Shown: in pieces, positions 8,563 to 18,582 of the stretch
Layout of the letters: every line of letters starts with the position of its first letter
Position numbering within the stretch: position 1 is the first letter of the stretch
From: Variovorax sp. OAS795
Lineage (GTDB): Bacteria > Pseudomonadota > Gammaproteobacteria > Burkholderiales > Burkholderiaceae_C
Direction of reading: 5' to 3'
Length of the DNA: 64,000 nt
Assembly (NCBI RefSeq): GCF_040546685.1
Contig: NZ_JBEPOH010000001.1
Coordinates: 4,774,001-4,838,000, forward strand
Program-made: the position numbers and the translations under genes
The notes under the pieces: model-generated
What the model saw: only the letters and a program-made list of their open reading frames with translations
Told to the model about the DNA's origin: nothing
Database searches by the model: none

Positions 8563-9741
8563 TCAGCGCGCCGGCCACGCCCAGTGCGGGATCTCGCTCA
8601 TGTCGAGATTGGCGATGCGGGTTTCGCCCAAGCGTTTCTCGAGCACCACCGATTGCAGGTCGTCGCTGTCTTCGAGCGCGGCGATCAGCCGCGGGGCATG
8701 GGACACGACAATGATCTGCGACTCCCGCGCAGCCTGCGCGATCAACCGGCCCAGCGCGGGCAACAGGTCGGGGTGCAGGCTGGTCTCAGGCTCGTTCGGC
8801 ACCAGCAGCGCCGGCGGACGGGGCGTGAGAAGCGCGGCAATCCAGAGCAGGTAGCGCAGGGTGCCGTCCGACAGCTCCGCCGCCGTCAGGGGCCGCAGCA
8901 GGCCGTTCTGATGCATCAGGGTTTCGAAGCGGTCTTCGTTCACGCGCACCTGGATGCGCGCACCGGGAAACGCGTCGTCCACGGCGCGGTCGAGCGCCTC
9001 GCTGTCGCCGATCTCGCGAATGGTCTGCAGCGCGGCGGCCAGGTCGGCGCCATCGTTGGCGAGCACCGGCGTGTAGGTACCGATCTGCGGCTGGCGCGAG
9101 GGCGCATCGGCGTCGGAGCGAAAGTGGTCGTAGAAGCGCCAGGAGCGCATCTGCTCGCGCAGCGTGAGCATCTCGGGCGCGGCATGCGGATCGGCGTACT
9201 CGGTCATCATGCTGGCGAACTGGGCGATGGGCCGGCCCACGGGCTCCCAGCTTCCGCTGCGGTCGCCGCGCAGCCGCAGCGAGGCGCCCTTGCGGTCGAC
9301 CAGCTGCGTGGCGGGCCGCAGCACCGGTCCGCTCCAGATGGCCTCGCGCTTGATTTCGGGATCGCGTGAAAAAGCCGTGGGCGGAACAGGCGGTGGCAGG
9401 CCGATGTCGATGGCGTAGCCGAAATCGCTTGTTTCGACGCCCGAGAATCCCAGTCGCAAGTTAACCGGCTCACTGCGCACGGTGCCCTGCACCGGGGTAT
9501 CGCCGCGCAGCATGGCGGCTGAAAAGCGTTCCGGGCCGGCCCACAGTGTGGAAGACAGCCCGCCCTCGCGTACCAGCGAACGGATCACGCCGCCATTGGC
9601 GATGTCGGCCAATAGTCGCATCGCGCGGTACACGCTGGATTTGCCGCTGCCGTTGGGCCCTGTGACCACCGTGAGCCGGCCGAGCGGCACCGTCAGCTGG
9701 CGCAGCGATCGATAGTTGGCAATGGAAAGCGCGGAGAGCAC
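8563..9741 (-). CDS. AAA-family ATPase, RecF/SMC-like (COG4637-type)
   Basis: A 392-residue ABC/SMC-type ATPase of unknown role. Walker A is GPNGSGKSS (residues 28-36). The signature-like motif is ELSDGTLRYLLW. The Walker B region reads LLVPNEPETSLHP, with Asn where many relatives have Asp, and the switch histidine lies in VVSHAPR. The pieces match stand-alone predicted ATPases of the RecF/OLD-like AAA_21 type. No nuclease (TOPRIM) domain is present in the protein or next door. It starts 19 bases after hisA on the same strand and probably shares its transcript. It could belong to a repair or defence system, but nothing here shows that. Confidence 0.82.
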   Translation of the reverse strand: MLSALSIANYRSLRQLTVPLGRLTVVTGPNGSGKSSVYRAMRLLADIANGGVIRSLVREGGLSSTLWAGPERFSAAMLRGDTPVQGTVRSEPVNLRLGFSGVETSDFGYAIDIGLPPPVPPTAFSRDPEIKREAIWSGPVLRPATQLVDRKGASLRLRGDRSGSWEPVGRPIAQFASMMTEYADPHAAPEMLTLREQMRSWRFYDHFRSDADAPSRQPQIGTYTPVLANDGADLAAALQTIREIGDSEALDRAVDDAFPGARIQVRVNEDRFETLMHQNGLLRPLTAAELSDGTLRYLLWIAALLTPRPPALLVPNEPETSLHPDLLPALGRLIAQAARESQIIVVSHAPRLIAALEDSDDLQSVVLEKRLGETRIANLDMSEIPHWAWPAR

Positions 9742-9760
9742 GCCGCGCTACGCAAGGGCC

Positions 9761-10504
9761 TCAGGCGCCGGCGAGCTCGTCCGCGCGGGCCTGCGCGGCG
9801 GCGAAGTCGAGGTCGCCCGAATAGATGGCACGGCCGCAGATCACGCCCTCGACGCCCTCCGACTCGACCGCGCAGAGCTGGTCGATGTCGGCCATGTTCG
9901 ACAGGCCGCCCGATGCGATCACCGGAATGGTCAGGGCCTGCGCGAGCTTCACCGTGGCGTCGATGTTGATGCCCGAGAGCATGCCGTCGCGGCCGATGTC
10001 GGTGTAGATGATCGACTCGACGCCGTAGTCCTCGAACTTCTTGCCGAGGTCGGCCACCTCGTGGCCCGTGAGCTTGCTCCAGCCGTCGGTGGCGACCTTG
10101 CCGTCCTTGGCGTCGAGCCCCACGATGATGTGGCCGCCGAAGGCCACGCAGGCGTCCTTCAGGAAGCCCGGGTTCTTGACGGCGGCGGTGCCGATGATCA
10201 CGTAGCGCAGTCCATCGTCGATGTAGCGCTCGATGGTGTCCAGGTCGCGGATGCCGCCGCCCAGCTGCACCGGAATGTCGTCGCCGACTTCGCGCAGGAT
10301 CGCCTTGATGGCCGCGTGGTTCTGCGGCTTGCCGGCGAACGCGCCATTCAGATCGACCAGGTGCAGCCGCCGCGCGCCGGCCTCGACCCACTTTCGGGCC
10401 ATGGCGGCGGGGTCTTCGCTGAAGATGGTGGACTGGTCCATGTCGCCCTGTTTGAGGCGAACGCAGTGGCCGTCTTTGAGATCAATGGCGGGAATGAGGA
10501 GCAT
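9761..10504 (-). CDS. hisA: ProFAR isomerase HisA
   Basis: HisA catalyses the Amadori rearrangement of ProFAR to PRFAR in histidine synthesis. The 247-residue barrel starts [12 protein letters not shown] with catalytic Asp8. The phosphate-binding motifs are GGGIRD and ASGGLS, and the second catalytic Asp is in YTDIGRDGM. Length is standard. It follows hisH by 63 bases. It is normally followed by hisF in Burkholderiales; here the next gene is an AAA ATPase. Confidence 0.97.
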
Positions 10505-10567
10505 GGAAGTGACGCGAGTGTGCGGAAACCGGGCTGAGGAGGGTTCGGCCCGGGCGGAAATATAAGG

Positions 10568-11224
10568 TCAGGGATTCCAGTGGAGGAAATTTCGATAGAG
10601 CTGCAACCCATGGTCCGCACTCTTCTCCGGGTGGAACTGGGTGGCAAAAATGTTATCGCGTGCAATGGCCGCGGTAAAGCTCGCACCGTAATCTGCCTCG
10701 CCTACGCTGTGCCGTGCGTCCGCCGGCCGCGCGTAGAAGCTGTGAACGAAATAGAAATAGCTCATGTCCGGCACGCCCGTCCACACGGCATGCGGCTGGG
10801 CCTGGCGCACCTGGTTCCAGCCCATCTGGGGCACCTTGAAGCGGCTGCCGTCGGGTTGCAGCCGTCCGGCCAGCTCGAACTTGACGACCTCGCCGGGGAT
10901 GAGACCGAGGCCGTCGGTCGGGCCCTCGTCGCTGCGCGACAGCAGCATCTGCATGCCCACGCACACACCGAAGAGCGGCTTGTTCGCCGCGGCCTCGAGC
11001 ACCGACTCCTGCAGGCCCGAGTCGCGCAGTTCGCGCATGCAGTCGGGCATGGCGCCCTGCCCCGGCAGCACCACGCGCGTGGCCTTGCGCACCACCTCGG
11101 GGTCCGACGTGACGAAGACCTGCACGCCCACCTGCTCGGCCGCATGCTGCACGGCCTGCGAGACGGAGCGGAGATTGCCCATGCCGTAGTCGACGACCGC
11201 GACGGTATTTGCTACAGATTTCAT
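10568..11224 (-). CDS. hisH: Imidazole glycerol phosphate synthase glutaminase subunit HisH
   Basis: HisH is the class I glutaminase that feeds ammonia to HisF. The 218-residue protein has the N-terminal VVDYGMGNL, the oxyanion/nucleophile segment [10 protein letters not shown] and [10 protein letters not shown] (catalytic Cys in GVCVG), and the His/Glu pair in ATQFHPEKS. The ATG at 11224 (MKSVANT) was chosen because upstream sequence in this frame is hisB shadow. It is 19 bases downstream of hisB. Confidence 0.97.
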   Translation of the reverse strand: MKSVANTVAVVDYGMGNLRSVSQAVQHAAEQVGVQVFVTSDPEVVRKATRVVLPGQGAMPDCMRELRDSGLQESVLEAAANKPLFGVCVGMQMLLSRSDEGPTDGLGLIPGEVVKFELAGRLQPDGSRFKVPQMGWNQVRQAQPHAVWTGVPDMSYFYFVHSFYARPADARHSVGEADYGASFTAAIARDNIFATQFHPEKSADHGLQLYRNFLHWNP

Positions 11225-11243
11225 AGCTGTTCGCTGGGGAATT

Positions 11244-11867
11244 TCAGAGCGAACCCTTGGTCGAGGGGATGACGCCCACGGAACGTGGGTCGAGTTCGAG
11301 CGCACCGCGCATCGCGCGTGCGAAGGCCTTGAACACGGTTTCGCACTGGTGATGCGCATTGACGCCCTTGAGGTTGTCGATGTGCAGCGAGACGAAGGCG
11401 TGGTTCACGAAGCCCTGGAAGAATTCGTAGGTGAGCTGGCTGTCGAAGGTGCCGATCATGCCGCTCGTGAACGGCACGTCCATGACCAGGCCCGGGCGGC
11501 CCGAAAAGTCGATGACCACGCGGCTGAGCGCTTCGTCCAGCGGCACGTAGGCGTGGCCGTAGCGGCGGATGCCCTTCTTGTCGCCCACGGCCTTGGCAAC
11601 CGCCTGCCCCAGCGTGATGCCGACGTCTTCCACGGTGTGGTGGCCGTCGATGTGCAGGTCGCCCTGGCAGTCGATGTCCAGGTCGATCAGCCCGTGGCGG
11701 GCGATCTGGTCGAGCATGTGGTCGAAGAAGCCGATGCCGGTGGAAAGCTTGGCCTTGCCGGTGCCGTCGAGGTTGACGCTGACGGTGATCCTGGTTTCGG
11801 CGGTGTTGCGGGTGACCGATGCGGTGCGCGCGGCGGTGCCGGTGTCGGCGGTTTGGGGGGTGGTCAT
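11244..11867 (-). CDS. hisB: Imidazoleglycerol-phosphate dehydratase HisB
   Basis: HisB dehydrates IGP to imidazole acetol-phosphate. The 207-residue monofunctional enzyme (no histidinol phosphatase domain) shows the duplicated metal-binding histidine motifs DGHHTVED and NAHHQCE, plus GIGFFDHML and DFSGRPGLV. The first 15 residues are variable and rich in Thr/Ala. Its ATG overlaps the hisC stop as ATGA, implying coupled translation. Confidence 0.97.
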   Translation of the reverse strand: MTTPQTADTGTAARTASVTRNTAETRITVSVNLDGTGKAKLSTGIGFFDHMLDQIARHGLIDLDIDCQGDLHIDGHHTVEDVGITLGQAVAKAVGDKKGIRRYGHAYVPLDEALSRVVIDFSGRPGLVMDVPFTSGMIGTFDSQLTYEFFQGFVNHAFVSLHIDNLKGVNAHHQCETVFKAFARAMRGALELDPRSVGVIPSTKGSL

Positions 11868-12952
11868 AGTGAGGCTTCGAGTGCCGCGAGCATCCGCGCA
11901 TTCTCGTCGGCCGTTCCGACGGTGAGGCGCAGGCAGTTGGCGAGCAATTCGTGCATTTTAGAAACGTTCTTCACCAGGATTCCGCGGCTCTTCATGCCCT
12001 CGAAGGTCTTGGCGGCATCGGGAACGCGCACGAGGAGCATGTTGGCATCGCTCGGCCAGGTCTTCACGCCCGCCAGCCGGCCCAGGCCCATCAGCAGGCG
12101 ATGCCGCTCCTCGCGGATCTGCCTGGCCTGGGCTTCGAACACTTCGGCGTGCTCGAGCGCGAAGAGAGCGCATTCGCAGTTGAGCACGCTGATGTTGTAG
12201 GGCGGGCGCACCTTGTCGATCTGGGCGACCAGCGCCGCGGGGCCCATGAGGTAGCCCAGGCGGATGCCGGCCAAGCCGAACTTGCTGAGCGTGCGCATCA
12301 GCAGCACATGGCCGTGCCGTGCGATGCGGTCGATGTAGCTCCTGGCGGCGAAAGGCTGGTAGGCCTCGTCGATCACCACCAGGCCGCCCTGCGCGCCCTG
12401 GGCCTCGACGATCTTCTCGACGACGGCATCGTCCCAGAGGTTGGCCGTGGGGTTGTTCGGATAGGCCAGGTACACGATGGCGGGCTTCTCGCGCGCAATG
12501 GCGGCGAGCATGGCCGCCTCGTCCAGCTCGAAATCGGCCGTGAGCGGCACGCCGGCAAAACGCAGCCCCTGCAGCTGAGCGCTCATGGCATACATCACGA
12601 AGCCGGGTACGGGCGCGAGCACCGTGGCGCCGGGCGTGTCGCAGGCAATCGCCAGCAGCGAGATCAGTTCGTCGGAACCGTTGCCCAGCATCAGCGCAAA
12701 GCCTTCGGGCATGTGCGCATGCGCGGCCAGCGCGCGCTTGAGGTCATCGCCCCGCTCGCCGGGGTAGCGGTTGAGCGCCAGCGCGCCGAGCCGCGCGCCG
12801 AGCGCGGCCTGCAGCGCGGGCGGCAGGCCGAAGGGGTTTTCCATCGCGTCGAGCTTGACGAAGCCGCGTGCGTCCTGCACGGCGTAGGCATGCATGGACT
12901 GAACGTCGGAACGGATGCGGTCGATCGGGCGGACGCCGGGAGAAGTTGTCAT
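11864..12952 (-). CDS. hisC: Histidinol-phosphate aminotransferase HisC
   Basis: HisC is the PLP-dependent aminotransferase making histidinol phosphate. The 362-residue class I/II enzyme has [10 protein letters not shown] at the substrate entrance, [18 protein letters not shown], the VIDEAYQPF segment, and [15 protein letters not shown] with the PLP-binding Lys. It overlaps hisB by four bases downstream, and its own ATG overlaps the stop of the Rap1a-like gene upstream, again as ATGA. Confidence 0.96.
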   Translation of the reverse strand: MTTSPGVRPIDRIRSDVQSMHAYAVQDARGFVKLDAMENPFGLPPALQAALGARLGALALNRYPGERGDDLKRALAAHAHMPEGFALMLGNGSDELISLLAIACDTPGATVLAPVPGFVMYAMSAQLQGLRFAGVPLTADFELDEAAMLAAIAREKPAIVYLAYPNNPTANLWDDAVVEKIVEAQGAQGGLVVIDEAYQPFAARSYIDRIARHGHVLLMRTLSKFGLAGIRLGYLMGPAALVAQIDKVRPPYNISVLNCECALFALEHAEVFEAQARQIREERHRLLMGLGRLAGVKTWPSDANMLLVRVPDAAKTFEGMKSRGILVKNVSKMHELLANCLRLTVGTADENARMLAALEASL

Positions 12953-13320
12953 CGGGTGCAGCGGAAGCTGTTTCTGAGGGCGCCGGCCATGACCAGTTGC
13001 ACGGGCATGTCGGCTTCATAGCTGTCGGCATTGCGCAGCAGCTCGGTTTGATAGAGAGAGCGCGCCATGGAGGGTTCCAGGCGCCGGCCTTCGATGCAGA
13101 AGACCGGCTTCTGGCCGTTGCGCTGCGACGCTTCCACGCCTTCGCGCAGGCCTTCGAGAACGCCGACGAGGTAGTAGCTTGCGTACGCCTTGCCGTCCTT
13201 CTCGTTGGCTTCGAGCGTGCGCAGCTCGCGGATGCTCATGGCCTGCGCACCGGCGCCAGCCACCAGCGCGAGCAACAGCACCGAAAGGCGCGGCAGCAGC
13301 AGGACGGCGGCAGGGCTCAT
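12949..13320 (-). CDS. Small secreted protein resembling Rap1a/Tai-type immunity proteins
   Basis: A 123-residue protein with a signal peptide (about residues 1-27, ending AGAQA). The mature part has YLVGVLEGL, then FCIEG, a run with ARSLYQTELLRN, then ADMPVQLVMAGALRNSFRC. The order YLxGxxxxL, FCxxG, and a closing xxLxxxFxC with two cysteines resembles the Rap1a/Tai fold. That family includes immunity proteins against type VI amidase effectors, but many members sit far from any effector and have no known role. No effector gene is visible here. It overlaps hisC by four bases and follows the lipoprotein gene by five, so it is co-transcribed with his genes. Confidence 0.65.
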   Translation of the reverse strand: MSPAAVLLLPRLSVLLLALVAGAGAQAMSIRELRTLEANEKDGKAYASYYLVGVLEGLREGVEASQRNGQKPVFCIEGRRLEPSMARSLYQTELLRNADSYEADMPVQLVMAGALRNSFRCTR

Positions 13321-13325
13321 GGCGT

Positions 13326-14165
13326 TTACTGGCGGTATCGCGGCGCGGGCGCGTACGAGCCGTCGGCCGGGAAGGGGCTCGGCTGCGTCTGCGCGGCACT
13401 GCGGCGGGCACGCCGGGGCGCCTGGGGCTGCTCCAGCTCGAACAGCGCGGCCCCGATCACGCCGAGGTTGCGCACATCGCCCGCTTCGGTGTTCGCCGCA
13501 TAAGCGCGGCCCGGAGCGGCGAAGCGGAATGCCGCCACCTCGTCCTGGCTCTTGCGGAAGCCCTGGATGTCGAGCACCTGCTGCGGGTTCAACATGTAGC
13601 CGCTGTTGCGCAGGCTGCCAGGCCTGCCGCTCAGCACGTCGAGGCCGTCGACGGTGGCAACCACCTCGTAGGTGCGGTCGCTCAGGTTCCTGAAGCGCAG
13701 CGTGTAGCGCGAGCCCTCGATGCCGGCAAGGCGGAACGTCTCGGCGCCGCGGCGCGCACGCTGCAGCGGCAGGGGCCGGCCGTTCTCGTCGAGCACGGAC
13801 CATTCGACATCGCCTTGCACCAGGGGCAGGTTGAGCCGGCGCTCGGGGTTGTTGCCCACGTCTCGCCGCACGGCGGAGGCTTCGTTGTAGCCGATGGCGG
13901 CCACTTCGTCGGGCTGCTCGGACAGCCGCGTCGCAGCCACGGAGCGGGACTTCGACTCGACGCCCTCGCCCCACTGGGTGCCGAGCCGCGCCGGCGCCGC
14001 CCCGCTACCAAGCCGCGCCGGCGCGGCCCCGCTGGATGTTTCCGACCCGGCGGACGACTCGTCGCGCGCGCGCGGCATCTGGCTGCAAGCGGCGAGCAGG
14101 GCTGCGATGGCAACAAGGCCGGTGGCCAACCTGAAAATACGCGAACCATGAAGATGATGAATCAT
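13326..14165 (-). CDS. Uncharacterised lipoprotein with a GFRxS-EVAAFRF-type domain
   Basis: A 279-residue protein I cannot name. It has a lipoprotein signal (lipobox LLAAC, Cys27), then a low-complexity linker with an internal repeat (AAPARLG twice). A beta-rich domain follows: ERRLNLPLVQGDVEWSV, a middle with RFRNLSDRTYEVVATVDGLDVLSG, then the strongly patterned GYMLNPQQVLDIQGFRKS, EVAAFRFAAPGRAYA and RNLGVIGAALFE. I recall this last block from many uncharacterised proteobacterial proteins. The tail is basic and Pro-rich. GGAGGAG lies just upstream of the ATG. It sits between hisD (37 bases) and the Rap1a-like gene (5 bases). Confidence 0.78.
   Translation of the reverse strand: MIHHLHGSRIFRLATGLVAIAALLAACSQMPRARDESSAGSETSSGAAPARLGSGAAPARLGTQWGEGVESKSRSVAATRLSEQPDEVAAIGYNEASAVRRDVGNNPERRLNLPLVQGDVEWSVLDENGRPLPLQRARRGAETFRLAGIEGSRYTLRFRNLSDRTYEVVATVDGLDVLSGRPGSLRNSGYMLNPQQVLDIQGFRKSQDEVAAFRFAAPGRAYAANTEAGDVRNLGVIGAALFELEQPQAPRRARRSAAQTQPSPFPADGSYAPAPRYRQ
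13983..14036. repeat. In-frame tandem duplication of a 27-base unit
   Basis: Two adjacent 27-base units (13983-14009 and 14010-14036) match at about 22 positions. Each encodes a GAAPARLG-like heptad in the lipoprotein linker. The unit is almost entirely G and C and internally palindromic (GCCGCGCCGGCGC). It may be replication slippage or a copy of a dispersed GC-rich repeat. Confidence 0.7.
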
Positions 14166-14202
14166 TTGGCTTGCTCCTCCCTGGAGCGTTTGTTTTAGGG
14201 CC

Positions 14203-15525
<1,323 letters not shown>

Positions 15526-15543
15526 GGCGCTGCGGTGAAGAAC

Positions 15544-16194
15544 TCAGGGCGTGTTGGCTGCAGGAATGGCGGACGCAAAGGCGTCGATGATGCGGCGGAT
15601 CGGCTCGCGCTTGAGCTTGAGCGCGGCCTGGTTGACGACCAGGCGCGCGCTGATGTCCATGATGCGCTCCACTTCGACCAAGTGATTGGCCCTGAGCGTG
15701 TTGCCGGTGGAGACCAGGTCGACGATGGCGTCGGCCAGGCCCGTGAGCGGCGCAAGCTCCATGCTGCCGTAGAGCTTGATCAGGTCGACGTGGACGCCCT
15801 TGCTCGCGAAGAACTCGCGCGCCAGGCCCACGTACTTGGTGGCGACGCGCAGGCGCGAGCCCTGCTTCACGGCCGAGGCGTAGTCGTAGTCGGCACGCAC
15901 CGCCACGCTGAGGCGGCAGGCCGCAATGCGCAGGTCGAGCGGCTGGTAGAGGCCCTGGTTGCCGTGCTCCAGCAGCACGTCGGAGCCGGTCACGCCGAGG
16001 TCGGCGCCGCCGTACTGCACATAGGTGGGCACGTCGGACGCGCGCACCAGCACCACGCGCACGTCGGGCCGCGTGGTCGCGAGAATCAGCTTGCGCGATT
16101 TTTCCGGGTCTTCGGTGACCTCGATGCCGGCCGCGGCCAGCAGGGGCATCGTCTCTTCGAAGATGCGGCCCTTGGACAGAGCAAGAGTGATCAC
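15544..16194 (-). CDS. hisG: ATP phosphoribosyltransferase HisG, short form
   Basis: HisG condenses ATP and PRPP, the committed step of histidine synthesis. At 216 residues it is the short form, which lacks the C-terminal regulatory domain and works as a hetero-octamer with HisZ. Motifs include [11 protein letters not shown], the catalytic-domain segment [27 protein letters not shown] and, at the PRPP site, [18 protein letters not shown]. No hisZ is in the window, so it must lie elsewhere. It is 28 bases after murA. Confidence 0.96.
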   Translation of the reverse strand: MITLALSKGRIFEETMPLLAAAGIEVTEDPEKSRKLILATTRPDVRVVLVRASDVPTYVQYGGADLGVTGSDVLLEHGNQGLYQPLDLRIAACRLSVAVRADYDYASAVKQGSRLRVATKYVGLAREFFASKGVHVDLIKLYGSMELAPLTGLADAIVDLVSTGNTLRANHLVEVERIMDISARLVVNQAALKLKREPIRRIIDAFASAIPAANTP

Positions 16195-16222
16195 GATGGC
16201 GACTCCTCAGATGCGAGAGCGA

Positions 16223-17512
16223 TCATGCGGCGACTCCCGCCACGCGCTCGATGTCGGCGCCCAGGCCGCGCAGCTTGGCTTCCATGCGGTCGTAGCCGCG
16301 GTCCAGGTGGTAGATGCGGTCGATCAGTGTCTCGCCGTCGGCCACCAGCCCGGCAATCACGAGGCTGGCCGACGCGCGCAGGTCGGTCGCCATCACGGTG
16401 GCGCCCGAGAGCTGCTGCACGCCCTCGACCATCGCCACCTTGCCCTCGACATGGATGGTGGCGCCCAGGCGCACCATCTCGTTCACGTGCATGAAGCGGT
16501 TCTCGAAAATGGTTTCGGTCACCATCGAGGCGCCCCGCGCGATCACGTTCAAGGCCATGAACTGCGCCTGCATGTCGGTCGGGAAGCCGGGGTATTCGGT
16601 GGTGCTGAAGCTCTGCGCCTTGAGGTGCTCGCAGGCCGGAGCGGTGGAAGCGATGCGAACGCCGCCTTGCTCCGGGCTGACCGTGCAGCCGGCATCGCGC
16701 AGCTTGTCGATCACGGCGTCCATGTGGTCGGCGCGGGCATGGCGCAGGAACACGTCCCCGCCCGTGGCCGCAACCGCGCACAGAAAGGTGCCCGCCTCGA
16801 TGCGGTCCGCCACCACCGCATGCTCGCAGCCGCGCAGTCTTTCGACGCCCTGCACGCGGATGTGGCTGGTGCCGTGGCCTTCGATCTTCGCGCCCATGCG
16901 GATCAGCATCTCGGCCAGGTCGACGATCTCGGGCTCCTGCGCGGCGTTCTCGAGCAGCGTCTCGCCCTCGGCCAGCGCGGCCGCCATGAGGAAGTTCTCG
17001 GTACCGGTGACGGTGACCATGTCGGTCAGGATGCGCGCGCCCTTCAGGCGGGTACGGCCGGCCGGCAGCTTCGCGAGCATGTAGCCGTGCTCGACCGCGA
17101 TCTCGGCGCCCATCGACTGCAGGCCCTTGATGTGCTGGTCGACCGGGCGCGAGCCGATGGCGCAGCCGCCCGGCAGCGACACCTTGGCATGGCCGAAGCG
17201 CGCCAGCAGCGGGCCAAGGGCCAACACGGAGGCGCGCATGGTCTTCACCAGTTCGTAGGGCGCTTCCGGGTTGGTGAGGTCGCCGGCGTTGAGCTGCACG
17301 GTGCCGTTGTCGTCGCGCTCGGCGGTCACGCCCATGTTGCGCACCAGCTTGAGCATCGTCGACACGTCCTGCAGGCGCGGCACGTTGTACAGCGTCACAG
17401 GCTTGTCGGTGAGCAGGGCCGCGCACAGCTCGGGCAGCGCGGCGTTCTTGGCGCCGGAAATGAGTACCTCGCCGCGAAGCTGGCGCCCGCCGCGAATCAG
17501 AAGTTTGTCCAT
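16223..17512 (-). CDS. murA: UDP-N-acetylglucosamine 1-carboxyvinyltransferase MurA
   Basis: MurA transfers enolpyruvate from PEP to UDP-GlcNAc, the first committed step of peptidoglycan synthesis. The 429-residue protein begins [16 protein letters not shown] with the [10 protein letters not shown] substrate motif. The reactive cysteine in [15 protein letters not shown] is Cys117, equivalent to Cys115 of E. coli, so fosfomycin sensitivity at the target is expected. The terminal repeats of the inside-out barrel are present. It follows bolA by 43 bases. The bolA-murA pairing is widespread in proteobacteria. Confidence 0.97.
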   Translation of the reverse strand: MDKLLIRGGRQLRGEVLISGAKNAALPELCAALLTDKPVTLYNVPRLQDVSTMLKLVRNMGVTAERDDNGTVQLNAGDLTNPEAPYELVKTMRASVLALGPLLARFGHAKVSLPGGCAIGSRPVDQHIKGLQSMGAEIAVEHGYMLAKLPAGRTRLKGARILTDMVTVTGTENFLMAAALAEGETLLENAAQEPEIVDLAEMLIRMGAKIEGHGTSHIRVQGVERLRGCEHAVVADRIEAGTFLCAVAATGGDVFLRHARADHMDAVIDKLRDAGCTVSPEQGGVRIASTAPACEHLKAQSFSTTEYPGFPTDMQAQFMALNVIARGASMVTETIFENRFMHVNEMVRLGATIHVEGKVAMVEGVQQLSGATVMATDLRASASLVIAGLVADGETLIDRIYHLDRGYDRMEAKLRGLGADIERVAGVAA

Positions 17513-17555
17513 CAGGAATCCAGCGAAATTGAGGGCCGCCGCGGCCGCCCGTTGC

Positions 17556-17798
17556 TTACTTGTCGATCGCCGCCCATTCGGCCGGCGTGAAGGTTTTCAT
17601 CGAGAGCGCATGCACCTCGTCGGTATGCATTTTCGCACCCAGGGTGGCGTAGACCCGCTGATGGCGCTGGATCGCGCGCTTGCCCTCGAATTCGGCCGAG
17701 ACGATGGTGGCGTACCAGTGGCGGCCATCGCCCTCGAGCGAGATGTGCTCGCACGGGAGATGGGACTGGATCAGGGCCTGGAGTTCTTCGGCGGTCAT
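17556..17798 (-). CDS. BolA/IbaG-family protein
   Basis: An 80-residue cytosolic BolA-like protein, probably the IbaG type found next to murA, which binds [2Fe-2S] clusters with monothiol glutaredoxins. It shows the class II KH-like fold pattern: an N-terminal helix ([14 protein letters not shown]), [33 protein letters not shown] and the closing segment [13 protein letters not shown] with the conserved His. It lies 43 bases ahead of murA and 19 after the ABC permease gene on the same strand. Confidence 0.92.
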   Translation of the reverse strand: MTAEELQALIQSHLPCEHISLEGDGRHWYATIVSAEFEGKRAIQRHQRVYATLGAKMHTDEVHALSMKTFTPAEWAAIDK

Positions 17799-17817
17799 GG
17801 GAATTGAGATGGGCCTT

Positions 17818-18582
17818 TCAGCCTCTGATTTTGTAGCCGATTTTCAGCAGGTGGACGGCAACGGCGCTCACCACCAGCCACGCGGCGCCGACGATGCCGA
17901 GGCTGAGCCAGGGCGAGGCGTCGCTCACCCCGAAGAAGCCGTAGCGGAATCCGTCGATCATGTAGAAGAAGGGGTTCAGGTGGCTCACGCCCTGCCAGAA
18001 CGGCGGCAGCGACCCGATCGAATAGAAAACGCCCGAGAGGAACGTCATCGGCATGATCAGGAAGTTCTGGAACACAGCCATCTGGTCGAATTTTTCGGCC
18101 CAGAGGCCGGCGATGAGCCCCAGCGTACCCAGCATCGCGGCGCCCAGCAGCGCGAACACCAGGATCCAGAGCGGCGCAACGAAGTCGGGCATTGCGAAGA
18201 AGACCGTGACGACGAACACGCCGAGCCCCACGGCCAGCCCACGGATCACGGACGAGCCCACATAGGCGAGGAACCAGCCCCAGTGCGACAGCGGCGTGAG
18301 CAGCACGAACACCAGGTTGCCCATGATCTTGCTCTGGATGATCGATGACGAGCTGTTGGCGAAGGCGTTCTGCAACACGCTCATCATCACGAGGCCAGGC
18401 ACGAGAAACGCGGTGTAGCCGACCGAGCCATACACTTTCACGTGGTCTTCGAGCACGTGGCCGAACACCATGAGGTACAGCAGCGCGGTGAGCACCGGTG
18501 CGCCCACGGTCTGGAAGCCGACCTTCCAGAAGCGCAGCGTTTCCTTGTAAAGCAGCGCGCGCCACCCGGTAACAGCCATCAT
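17818..18582 (-). CDS. ABC-2 type exporter permease (YadH-like)
   Basis: The membrane component of a small two-gene ABC exporter. The 254-residue protein has about six transmembrane helices in the ABC-2 pattern, with the signature region around FQNFLIMPMTFLSGVFYSIGSLP and HLNPFFYMIDGFRYGFFG. This matches YadH of E. coli. The exported substrate is unknown. Its ATG overlaps the stop of the ATPase gene as ATGA, so subunit stoichiometry is probably set by coupled translation. It follows the mla genes, a common arrangement in Burkholderiales. Confidence 0.92.
   Translation of the reverse strand: MMAVTGWRALLYKETLRFWKVGFQTVGAPVLTALLYLMVFGHVLEDHVKVYGSVGYTAFLVPGLVMMSVLQNAFANSSSSIIQSKIMGNLVFVLLTPLSHWGWFLAYVGSSVIRGLAVGLGVFVVTVFFAMPDFVAPLWILVFALLGAAMLGTLGLIAGLWAEKFDQMAVFQNFLIMPMTFLSGVFYSIGSLPPFWQGVSHLNPFFYMIDGFRYGFFGVSDASPWLSLGIVGAAWLVVSAVAVHLLKIGYKIRG

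Noticed and set aside
12949..13320. Type VI secretion immunity gene
   Set aside because: The fold resemblance is reasonable, but no effector, VgrG, PAAR or other secretion gene is near, and the family has many members outside that role.
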